From assembly GCA_003486645.1 (NCBI GenBank), contig DNGI01000286.1, positions 48,780 through 58,502 on the forward strand: DNA of 9,723 bases, in the 5' to 3' direction. Positions 1-5,214 of the stretch are shown here, in pieces. The position numbers and the translations under genes are program-made. The notes below the pieces were generated by a model. The model worked only from the letters and a program-made list of their open reading frames with translations, searched no databases and was not told where the DNA came from. Within the stretch, counting starts at the first letter, position 1; each line of letters begins with the position of its first letter. This DNA comes from Cyanobacteria bacterium UBA11370. Lineage in GTDB: Bacteria > Cyanobacteriota > Cyanobacteriia > Cyanobacteriales > Coleofasciculaceae.

Positions 1-1
1 T

Positions 2-133
2 TTGCAAATACGGGATGCTCCCCAGCAGGATGGATATTTCGTTCGTCATCTTCAGATTTTTCTTTCTTTTTATCCCACATTACTCTTTAAACCCATAAGT
101 TTATCAAAGGATGAGCTTCTAAAATTACCATAA
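2..133 (+). CDS. 3' end of an unrecognised protein-coding gene (partial)
   Basis: An open frame runs in from the left edge and ends at TAA 131-133, giving 43 residues that include IRDAPQQDGYFVRHLQIF and end in SLSKDELLKLP. The composition (aromatic and hydrophobic stretches, balanced charge) looks like a genuine protein C-terminus, but I do not recognise the family and see no catalytic motif. It converges on the minus-strand hydrolase gene, and the two reading frames overlap by 9 bp (125-133), a common tail-to-tail arrangement. No terminator hairpin is visible between them. The start and most of the gene lie outside the window. A chance open frame of this length remains possible. Confidence 0.45.
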   Translation: MQIRDAPQQDGYFVRHLQIFLSFYPTLLFKPISLSKDELLKLP

Positions 134-907
134 AAACTCTGCAATAACTGCAAAGTGATCGGAAACCCAAATTCCTTGCCATTGACTATTGTCTACTTTC
201 ACATCCTGTAAACTAATACGGCTATCGTAATAAATGGTATCGACAGCAGCAAACGCTTTACCTGTAAAATCATGAAAACTGAGTTGATCCTCTAATTTCA
301 AGTTTACTAGAGCATCGTTTAAGGTTATACCATTGGGTAACGGACGAGAAAGGGACTCTCGTGGAACAGTACCCGGATCAGCATTAAAGTCTCCTGTGAG
401 GAATAGATAAGTATTTTCGGGATGGAATGGAGTTAAGCGATCGCGGATTAATTCTGCTCCCAATTCTCGCGCTTTAGCACTTTTATAATCGAGATGAGTA
501 TTGACGCAAGTTAGGCTTTTTGATTCACCCGTTAGGGTAAATATTGCCCAAGTAACCATTCGTGGCAATGGATTACCCCATTCTGAACTAATACTACCAG
601 GAATTTCGGGGGTATTGCTTAAGAAAAAATCACCCGTCTCAATACAATTTAGGCGTTGAGTATGGTAGAAGATAGCGCAATGCTCATTAGTCCCTGTGCC
701 TGTGCGATCGCATCCTACACTTTGGTAATTTGGGAGGAGTCGGTGTAAGTCTAAAAGTTGATGAGCTTTGCCTTCCTGAGTGCCGATAATATCAGGTTTG
801 TAGTGGTTGATCAGGGCTGCGATAGCATTTTTACGTACTATCCAAGCATTGTTACCGCGATCGGGCTTGTCGTAACGTAGGTTTAAGGTGATGAGTTTGA
901 GATTCAT
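125..907 (-). CDS. Endonuclease/exonuclease/phosphatase family protein
   Basis: This 260-residue protein belongs to the endonuclease/exonuclease/phosphatase (EEP, DNase I-like) fold, whose members cut phosphodiester or phosphomonoester bonds in nucleic acids, inositol phosphates or sphingolipids using a divalent metal. The fold's motifs appear in order: LNLRYD with N9, the metal-binding glutamate in GTQEG (E45), THLD with H138, GDFNADP with D173 and N175, VDTIYYD (D223), and the terminal SDHFAV with D250/H251. The length matches compact bacterial members that span one complete domain. There is no signal peptide, so a cytoplasmic enzyme is likely. The substrate cannot be deduced. The ATG at 905-907 has no clear Shine-Dalgarno. 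The gene is divergent from the toxin-antitoxin operon to its right. Confidence 0.9.
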   Translation of the reverse strand: MNLKLITLNLRYDKPDRGNNAWIVRKNAIAALINHYKPDIIGTQEGKAHQLLDLHRLLPNYQSVGCDRTGTGTNEHCAIFYHTQRLNCIETGDFFLSNTPEIPGSISSEWGNPLPRMVTWAIFTLTGESKSLTCVNTHLDYKSAKARELGAELIRDRLTPFHPENTYLFLTGDFNADPGTVPRESLSRPLPNGITLNDALVNLKLEDQLSFHDFTGKAFAAVDTIYYDSRISLQDVKVDNSQWQGIWVSDHFAVIAEFLW

Positions 908-1057
908 ATGTTGAACAATTAACTCAAGTTGCTAATAGCTAATAGACCTCTCCAAAAATGCTCAAAACCATTCATAGAATTTGCTTCGGGAAACAAACTA
1001 TAAAATGTCTGAAAAGGTGAATAGTTTTTCTATAGCATACCTCCTGAAACTGAATCT

Positions 1058-1062
1058 GGAGG
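1058..1062 (+). promoter_or_regulatory. Shine-Dalgarno GGAGG of the hybrid antitoxin gene
   Basis: A perfect GGAGG lies 5 nt before ATG 1068 and decides the start over the upstream in-frame TTG (981) and ATG (1005). The complementary CCTCC at 1040-1044 could pair with it across a 13-nt loop and occlude it. Confidence 0.7.
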
Positions 1063-1067
1063 ATAGA

Positions 1068-1406
1068 ATGAACTTACCGCCACTCAATGAAACTGCTATG
1101 AGCCTCACCCTCCCTACTGAACTACTGCAAACAGCCAAAATGACTGAAGCAGAAATGCTTCGGGAAATTGCCATTATGCTCTATCAACAACAGCGCATTC
1201 AGCTTGAACAAGCAGCGCAACTAACTGGAGTTCCCATCAATGATTTTTACCAATTGTTAGTCAGCCGTAATCTTGTCACTCCACCCACTGATCCTGATGA
1301 TGAACCTAACGAAATCATCCTCGCCAGTCTCCGCACCTCTCTTCAGCAAGTTAAAGAAGGGAAAGTACATCCAGTCTCTGAACTGTGGGATGGCATAGAT
1401 GTCTGA
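1068..1406 (+). CDS. Hybrid type II antitoxin: UPF0175-like domain plus cyanobacterial antitoxin tail
   Basis: I place the start at ATG 1068 because GGAGG (1058-1062) sits 5 nt upstream; the frame is open further up to TTG 981 and ATG 1005, which lack a ribosome binding site. The product is 112 residues. Residues 12-70 match the UPF0175 pattern: a beta strand (SLTLPTELLQ), then MTEAEMLREIAIMLYQQQRI and the helix-turn-helix-like LEQAAQLTGVPINDFYQLL. Residues 84-112 (ILASLRTSLQQ..., VSELWDGIDV) resemble the short antitoxins that precede RelE-type toxins in cyanobacteria. UPF0175 proteins are usually paired with PIN-domain toxins, so this combination is odd. The role is inferred: neutralise the downstream toxin and repress the operon. 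The stop overlaps the toxin start by 8 nt (ATGTCTGA), which suggests translational coupling. Confidence 0.75.
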   Translation: MNLPPLNETAMSLTLPTELLQTAKMTEAEMLREIAIMLYQQQRIQLEQAAQLTGVPINDFYQLLVSRNLVTPPTDPDDEPNEIILASLRTSLQQVKEGKVHPVSELWDGIDV

Positions 1407-1752
1407 AGAAAAGCCCTCTATTGAAATCTTTTTCTCCGATGATTTTAAACTCCGACTTCGCAGCCTCGCCAAACGCTATCGTCGCATTCGCACTGACCTC
1501 CAACCCCTAATTGATAATCTTCAGGCAGGCAATTTTCTCGGCGATCAACTTACTGGAACAGGCTACGCTGTCTTCAAAGTGCGGCTCAAAAACAGCGATA
1601 TCCAAAAGGGTAAAAGTAGCGGCTATCGTGTTATATATCAACTCAAAGATAAGACTTGTATCCTGATGATTCTAATCTACGCAAAATCCGACCAGGCTGA
1701 TATCGCAGCTAACGAAATTCGAGACATCATCAATAAATTTGACGAACCCTAG
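1399..1752 (+). CDS. RelE/ParE family toxin
   Basis: This 117-residue protein resembles RelE/ParE-superfamily toxins, small proteins that cleave ribosome-bound mRNA (RelE) or poison gyrase (ParE). The family layout is visible: an N-terminal strand (IEIFFSDDF), a basic helical hairpin (LRSLAKRYRRIRTDL, residues 20-34), then the beta-sheet core with GKSSGYRVIYQL (71-82, including R77) and ILIYAKSDQADI (91-102). The terminal helix IAANEIRDIINKF is also typical. The AKSDQ segment and the GYRVIY strand point to the RelE-like chromosomal group rather than ParE, but the target cannot be settled from sequence. The start overlaps the antitoxin stop by 8 nt and has no separate strong ribosome site, so its translation probably depends on the antitoxin. 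The frame appears intact. Confidence 0.85.
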   Translation: MSEEKPSIEIFFSDDFKLRLRSLAKRYRRIRTDLQPLIDNLQAGNFLGDQLTGTGYAVFKVRLKNSDIQKGKSSGYRVIYQLKDKTCILMILIYAKSDQADIAANEIRDIINKFDEP

Positions 1753-1757
1753 AAGCA

Positions 1758-1817
1758 TTATCAGGACTTACGCGCACCCATCCGGGTTTCTCCGAAAAAT
1801 CGTCTTCAAGTCTTCAA
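1758..1817. repeat. Possible dispersed-repeat or mobile-element remnant
   Basis: The segment after the RelE toxin begins ATCAGGACTTACGCGC. From memory, similar AGGACTTACGC strings occur at the ends of small mobile elements in cyanobacterial genomes, but no matching inverted copy is visible in this window. The tandem 8-mer GTCTTCAA GTCTTCAA at 1802-1817 also lies here. A 61-codon minus-strand frame crosses the region without any recognisable domain. Treat this as a weak hint. Confidence 0.2.
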
Positions 1818-1960
1818 CGCCTTTGAAATTACAAAACCAAACAGGCGATAAATATGAGGGGCGAAATTGAAGCGATCGCCGACCCAATTTAGGGAACATC
1901 TGTGACGTTAATTGACTGAGGTAATTTTTCACGCGATCGCATTTTTTCATCAAAATTTGA

Positions 1961-1990
1961 TTGACAAACTCCGCCGATATAACTTAACAT
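1961..1990 (+). promoter_or_regulatory. Predicted sigma70-type promoter of the phd/yefM-like gene
   Basis: A perfect TTGACA (1961-1966) is followed 18 bp later by TAACAT (1985-1990; 4 of 6 consensus bases). A competing -10, TATAAC at 1978-1983, has only a weak -35 (TTTGAT, 1956-1961). Either version places the transcription start at or just before the inverted repeat at 1991-2009. Confidence 0.45.
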
Positions 1991-2009
1991 TTAATTAGAC
2001 GCTAATTAA
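1991..2009. promoter_or_regulatory. Perfect 8-bp inverted repeat, predicted antitoxin operator
   Basis: TTAATTAG-acg-CTAATTAA is a perfect inverted repeat with a 3-nt centre. It lies directly after the predicted -10 element and 9 nt before the preferred ATG at 2019. Phd/YefM antitoxins repress their own operons by binding palindromes overlapping the promoter, so the position fits autoregulation. Binding itself is inferred. Confidence 0.55.
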
Positions 2010-2018
2010 GTGTTTTAT

Positions 2019-2345
2019 ATGATAAATCTTTCAAGAGATATACATTCTCTCACCGAATTTAAACGTAATACGACTGAGTTTTTGCAGCGGATTAAGCAAA
2101 CAAAACATCCCTTGGTTTTAACTGTCAATGGCAAAGCCGAGTTGGTTGTTCAAGATGCAGAATCTTATCAGAAACTTTTAGATGCTGCTGAGTTACTGGA
2201 GACATTAAAGGGAATTAAACTTGGTCTAGAACAAATGCAGCAAGGAAAAGGGAAAAAAGCCGAAGATTTTTTTGAATCAGAAATATCAAGTCGTCATCCA
2301 ACCCGCAGCGCAAAAGGCAATAGAAGAAGCCTATTTTTGGTTTAG
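2019..2345 (+). CDS. Phd/YefM family antitoxin with a shifted C-terminus
   Basis: I prefer ATG 2019 over the in-frame GTG at 2010, because the encoded start MINLSRDIHSLTEFKRNTTE matches the family's usual N-terminus and GTG 2010 abuts the operator palindrome. The product is 108 residues. Residues 1-55 form the Phd/YefM DNA-binding fold, with the segment ..PLVLTVNGKAELVVQDAESYQKLL typical of the family. Residues 56-85 are the helical toxin-neutralising arm (LLETLKGIKLGLEQMQQGKGKK). After KAEDFFES the last 21 residues (EISSRHPTRSAKGNRRSLF...) are unlike Phd proteins; this DNA encodes the start of the toxin in the +1 frame. The antitoxin probably once ended near 2275 and now reads through into toxin sequence. 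It may still bind its operator and act as an orphan repressor. Confidence 0.8.
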   Translation: MINLSRDIHSLTEFKRNTTEFLQRIKQTKHPLVLTVNGKAELVVQDAESYQKLLDAAELLETLKGIKLGLEQMQQGKGKKAEDFFESEISSRHPTRSAKGNRRSLFLV

Positions 2346-2349
2346 TTAA
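2272..2349 (+). pseudogene. Truncated RelE/ParE-type toxin (N-terminal stub)
   Basis: In the frame one base ahead of the antitoxin, TTG 2272 opens a 25-codon stretch reading MNQKYQVVIQPAAQKAIEEA followed by YFWFS and TAA (2347-2349). The pattern YQVVIQPAAQKAIEEAYFWF is the N-terminal strand and first helix of ParE/RelE plasmid-stabilisation toxins, which usually run to about 90-105 residues and sit just after a Phd gene. The rest of the toxin is missing: no frame of the next 70 bp continues the family pattern, and the Uma2 gene starts its convergent tail at 2418. All but the last codons overlap the antitoxin ORF. I judge it a deletion remnant rather than a functional microprotein. Confidence 0.65.
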
Positions 2350-2417
2350 CTTCCCTCTTCCTAACTGCGATTACTTTCAATTACTAGTACTGGTGTCAAC
2401 TGTAGAGTCAGCTTCTC

Positions 2418-3014
2418 TTATCCCAACCCAGGAACTTTGCGATAAATACCCTCAATTGAACCCCGATAGTTCACACTCTGAAACTCCACCTCATCTCCTA
2501 CTCCATATATTTGTTCCCTCCAAACCCCCGACTCCTCACGACGATAACATTCGATTTTCTTTTGGTTTTGATGAATGAGAACGTACTCTTTTAACGTAGG
2601 ACAGGTTTGATAATCAGTGAATTTATCGCCTCTATCGAAAGCTTCCGTCGATTTCGATAATACTTCGATCACGAGGACGGGATAAAGAATAAAATCATCG
2701 GTATTATTAATCTCCCTTTCATCACAGACAACAGCAATATCAGGATAATAATAACAATTGGCTTCTTCCAACCTGACTTTAATATCTGAAGTGAGAACCA
2801 GACAGGGACTATCATCTAGATGAATATTTAACACAGTTGCTAAATTTGTCCCTAAAACGATATGAGGCTTTTTTGCCCCTACCATTGCATAAACTTGTCC
2901 TCGCCGATATTCATGCTTGATGGGACTAACTCTCTCTCCTTCTAGATAGAGTTCTGGGGATATATAAAAAAATGAGCGATTTGTTACCATAATGCGTCTG
3001 ATGGCTTTCGCCAT
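2418..3014 (-). CDS. Uma2 family putative endonuclease (DUF820)
   Basis: This 198-residue protein matches the Uma2/DUF820 family, which is greatly expanded in cyanobacteria and has a PD-(D/E)XK restriction-endonuclease-like fold. Visible landmarks are HEYRRGQVYAMVG (E35), the strand SDIKVRL (D77), YYYPDIAVVCDE (D92), and VIEVLSKST with the E117-x3-K121 pair, followed by the conserved FDRGDKFTDYQTCPTLKEYVLI segment. The putative catalytic residues are all present, so the gene looks intact. Biological function in this family is poorly defined. The start is uncertain: ATG 3014 has a weak AGGG-like site, and ATG 2990 gives a 190-residue protein starting nearer the domain, without a ribosome site. 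No partner gene is on the same strand. Confidence 0.9.
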   Translation of the reverse strand: MAKAIRRIMVTNRSFFYISPELYLEGERVSPIKHEYRRGQVYAMVGAKKPHIVLGTNLATVLNIHLDDSPCLVLTSDIKVRLEEANCYYYPDIAVVCDEREINNTDDFILYPVLVIEVLSKSTEAFDRGDKFTDYQTCPTLKEYVLIHQNQKKIECYRREESGVWREQIYGVGDEVEFQSVNYRGSIEGIYRKVPGLG

Positions 3015-3037
3015 TCCCTAAATATTTATCTGGATTC

Positions 3038-3043
3038 ATTATA
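3038..3043 (-). promoter_or_regulatory. Predicted -10 element of the Uma2 gene
   Basis: Read on the minus strand this is a perfect TATAAT, 24 bp before ATG 3014. The -35 region 17 bp further up (TCAAAA) is poor. The expected transcription start near 3031 would leave a leader of about 17 nt and supports a start at 3014 or 2990. Confidence 0.4.
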
Positions 3044-3263
3044 CTTTATCTCTATTGGAATTTTGAGAAACCCGATCGCCGTCCTGTTAGGGCATATTAA
3101 GGTAATATTAAACAGTCCCAAATCTTACCCTCAGACTGGATTCATAAACATAGAAAATATTCAATTAATGGTATAAATTGTAGACGAACTAATCTTCTCT
3201 CACAGATCAGAACTGACAAGTAAAGGGACAGGACAACCGGATACAAAATATAGCGTATTACCC

Positions 3264-4055
3264 TCAAGCGATCGCACAAGAAAAGGCTATCTCTATCGGA
3301 TAAGAGTCGGATTGAGAATTGAGTTGATTGTTGTTTTCTTGCACAGCAACTAAATCCGCTGCAATTAGCCGAAAGGCAATCTGCTGGACATTTTCTACAG
3401 GTAATTTCAATTCCTTGGCGATCGCATGAATAGAAATAGCCTCTTTACTGAATTCCCAAACTTTTAACTCTAAAGTATCTAAGCGTTGGTGGGGTTGACT
3501 CGTAATCATACTCACCAAACTAACCTTTGGATCGGGCAATTGCTCAGTCAAACTATCCCAATTTGATAGCCATCGTAACCCGATCAATGTGGCTTCTGTT
3601 GCGGGTATGCTTAACCCAGTCATTTCTCGACTGGGAAATAGCTTATTTTGATCGAATTTAAACCAGCCATCCTGACATTCAAACAAGGGACAGACTTGCT
3701 GCAATATCTGAACTTGAAAGAGTTTTTCCAGTTGTGAGACACTTAAAACACTGTGGTTTTTCAAGCATAACCCTAGGGGTTGATCCAGAGGACAGCACCA
3801 ATTCAACAGTTTCGTGAATACGCGATCGCTTACCCAATCCTGTTGAGTAATCAAAGATACTAAACCTTGATAGTCTAAACTATTTGATGCGGCTACAATC
3901 TGACCGGACTGCACCCACAGATAATGAACAGACTGAGGTTTGGCTTGTGATGAAGGACACATTGCAAAAGAGAGTAAACCAGTCTTTTGCCCTTTTTCAA
4001 TAAATCGAAAAATTTCTGAGGGAGAAAAGTCCCTGAGAGAACCTGTAATGGACAT
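3264..4055 (-). CDS. DUF4388 domain protein with a C-terminal winged-helix-like region
   Basis: The 263-residue protein opens with MSITGSLRDFSPSEIFRFIE and KGQKTGLLSF, the hallmark of DUF4388, a domain related to the N-terminus of the PatA-type (PATAN) response regulators of cyanobacteria. Residues 1-85 form this domain, including LWVQSGQIVAASN (46-58). The middle (104-180) has the LEKLFQVQILQQVCPLFECQ helix and the GWFKFDQ strand common in the extended family. Residues 195-240 (LKVWEFSKEAISIHAIAKELK..., VENVQQIAFRLIAADLVAV) look like a winged helix. There is no receiver (REC) domain, unlike PatA-type proteins, so it may act as a partner or adaptor in a signalling pathway; that is inference. 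No signal peptide or membrane segment is visible. It is transcribed alone. Confidence 0.85.
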   Translation of the reverse strand: MSITGSLRDFSPSEIFRFIEKGQKTGLLSFAMCPSSQAKPQSVHYLWVQSGQIVAASNSLDYQGLVSLITQQDWVSDRVFTKLLNWCCPLDQPLGLCLKNHSVLSVSQLEKLFQVQILQQVCPLFECQDGWFKFDQNKLFPSREMTGLSIPATEATLIGLRWLSNWDSLTEQLPDPKVSLVSMITSQPHQRLDTLELKVWEFSKEAISIHAIAKELKLPVENVQQIAFRLIAADLVAVQENNNQLNSQSDSYPIEIAFSCAIA

Positions 4056-4093
4056 AGGGCTTTAAAGCAGTTAAAGAGGCAACCGTGTCTATG

Positions 4094-4106
4094 TTACATT
4101 ATGTAA
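4094..4106. promoter_or_regulatory. Perfect inverted repeat upstream of the DUF4388 gene
   Basis: TTACAT-T-ATGTAA is a perfect 6-bp inverted repeat, 39 bp before the ATG at 4055. A second small palindrome, GTAA-AC-TTAC (4103-4112), overlaps it. On the minus strand the repeat contains CATAAT (4103-4098), 5 of 6 bases of a -10 box, so a bound protein could block the promoter. It does not fit the NtcA consensus GTA-N8-TAC. Confidence 0.3.
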
Positions 4107-4312
4107 ACTTACACCTTAACAAAGATTTTAGAATTGAGCAAACACTTTACAGAGTTTTTATGATAATGTCTAAGAGCGTCCTGGATTCATGCCCCATTAT
4201 TCCTAGAGGTTCATCACACCTCTTGCATAAAGGAAGGGCAAAGGCTTAAAAATCCTCTCCCCCTCTATCTCAATAAGTCATTAAAACCACAGGCAGCTTA
4301 TTGTCTACACCC

Positions 4313-4699
4313 CTAACAGCCTTGTTCAGAAATTGATCCATCTGGCATTGTTGCACCACAAAGGTTAGCACGCTTTAAGTTAGTATCGGTGAGGTTAGTA
4401 AATCGGAGGTAAGTATTTCTCAAATCAGCGCCTCGAAGATTAGCCTCAGTTAAGTCAGCACGTCTGAGATCGGCTTCTCTGAGATCGCTACCTCTGAGAT
4501 CGGCTTCTCTCAGGTCAGTATCTCTCAAGTCAGTAAATCGAAGGTCATTATCCCGTAAGTTGGCGCGTTTCAGGTCACACCTCCGACATTCCCTCGTTTC
4601 TAGCAATTGGGTAATGTGTTGGGGGTTTTCAGCTTGAATCGGAGCAGCTAAGTAAAATGGAAGTAAAAGAAGTGTTACAGCTAAAATCTTGAGTCTCAT
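4313..4699 (-). CDS. Secreted pentapeptide-repeat protein
   Basis: I choose ATG 4699 because it opens directly on a signal peptide (MRLKILAVTLLLLPFYLAAP, then IQA/EN); the frame extends upstream to 4825, but that would overlap the start of the divergent gene. The mature protein of about 105 residues has a short helical cap (HITQLLETRECRRC) and then about 14 A(D/N)LXX-type pentapeptides (residues 42-113: DLKRANLRDNDLRFTDLRDT...). It ends with NLCGATMPDGSISEQGC, an ending frequent in cyanobacterial secreted pentapeptide proteins. Such repeats form a right-handed quadrilateral beta helix. Five cysteines, in the cap (C39? C41 region), the last coil and the C-terminus, could stabilise it after export. 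The periplasmic role of this group is unknown. No terminator is evident downstream. Confidence 0.85.
   Translation of the reverse strand: MRLKILAVTLLLLPFYLAAPIQAENPQHITQLLETRECRRCDLKRANLRDNDLRFTDLRDTDLREADLRGSDLREADLRRADLTEANLRGADLRNTYLRFTNLTDTNLKRANLCGATMPDGSISEQGC
4463..4510 (-). repeat. DNA-level direct repeat inside the pentapeptide region
   Basis: The 18-mer TCTGAGATCGGCTTCTCT (plus-strand reading) occurs at 4463-4480 and again at 4493-4510. The 30-bp period is exactly two pentapeptides, so these units are probably a recent in-frame duplication. Confidence 0.7.
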
Positions 4700-4787
4700 A
4701 GGATCGATTGAGTCAAAAGGGTGAAGTATCACAGACAGGTATCTTGCTACCCTAAAGATATCGAAAGCGAAATCATTGCATCCATCT

Positions 4788-4792
4788 AGGAG
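4788..4792 (+). promoter_or_regulatory. Shine-Dalgarno AGGAG of the DUF4342 gene
   Basis: AGGAG lies 6 nt before ATG 4799. This good site fixes the start of the DUF4342 gene and argues that the divergent pentapeptide gene starts at 4699 rather than 4825. Confidence 0.7.
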
Positions 4793-4798
4793 CAGAAT

Positions 4799-5143
4799 AT
4801 GAACGAACCTGTAGATCGTCCCCAAAACCTTGAATCAATGACAGTTGAAGTTGAACCCAATCCCGTAGAACCGGACGTAGATACCGAAGTAAAAGTTGGT
4901 GTGGAAGAATTTCATATTAGCGGCGATGACCTGGTAGGTAAAGTGAAGGAACTGATCCATCAGGGAAATATCCGGCGAATTATTATTAAAGCTGAAGATG
5001 ACCGGACATTGATTGAAATTCCTTTGACTGTTGGTGTGGTAGGAGGTGCGATCGCAGCTACGATGTTTCCCGTTGTAGCTGCTGTGGGAGCGATCGGTGC
5101 TTTAGTTGCTAAACTGAAACTTGTGATTGAAAGACGCGAATAA
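4799..5143 (+). CDS. DUF4342 domain small protein
   Basis: This 114-residue protein has an acidic, probably flexible N-terminus (residues 1-35, rich in E, D, P and V) followed by a DUF4342 domain. The domain shows EEFHISGDDLVGKVKELIHQ, then GNIRRIIIKAEDDRTLIEIP, then a hydrophobic glycine/alanine-rich stretch (LTVGVVGGAIAATMFPVVAA, continuing to about residue 104) that could be a membrane-associated hairpin, ending in KLKLVIERRE. The function of DUF4342 is not established; bacterial members are often short proteins with this hydrophobic segment. It diverges from the pentapeptide gene across 99 bp, and a single-gene unit is likely, since a hairpin follows at 5166-5183. Confidence 0.85.
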   Translation: MNEPVDRPQNLESMTVEVEPNPVEPDVDTEVKVGVEEFHISGDDLVGKVKELIHQGNIRRIIIKAEDDRTLIEIPLTVGVVGGAIAATMFPVVAAVGAIGALVAKLKLVIERRE

Positions 5144-5158
5144 TATTATATTGAGTAT

Positions 5159-5183
5159 AAAAAAAAGGAGCTATCTAGCTCCT
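5159..5183 (-). terminator. Rho-independent terminator of the first PEP-CTERM gene, possibly bidirectional
   Basis: AGGAGCT-atct-AGCTCCT (5166-5183) forms a 7-bp stem with a 4-nt loop. Read on the minus strand the stem is followed by eight T residues (5166-5159), a textbook terminator 32 bp past the stop of the gene at 5215. Read on the plus strand only ATTTAAAT follows, so it may stop the convergent DUF4342 transcript less efficiently. Confidence 0.8.
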
Positions 5184-5214
5184 ATTTAAATAGTTTGCAT
5201 TGAAATTGAAAAAT

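Noticed and set aside
1768..1953. 61-codon minus-strand frame between the two toxin-antitoxin modules
   Set aside because: It has no domain, no ribosome site, and lies in what looks like repeat-derived noncoding DNA.
2393..2578. Plus-strand frame opposite the Uma2 gene
   Set aside because: It is mostly antisense to the well-supported Uma2 coding sequence and its translation has no family features.
4205..4223. AGAGGT-tcatcac-ACCTCT hairpin downstream of the pentapeptide gene
   Set aside because: It has a 6-bp stem but no T run on the minus strand, so a terminator call is not supported.
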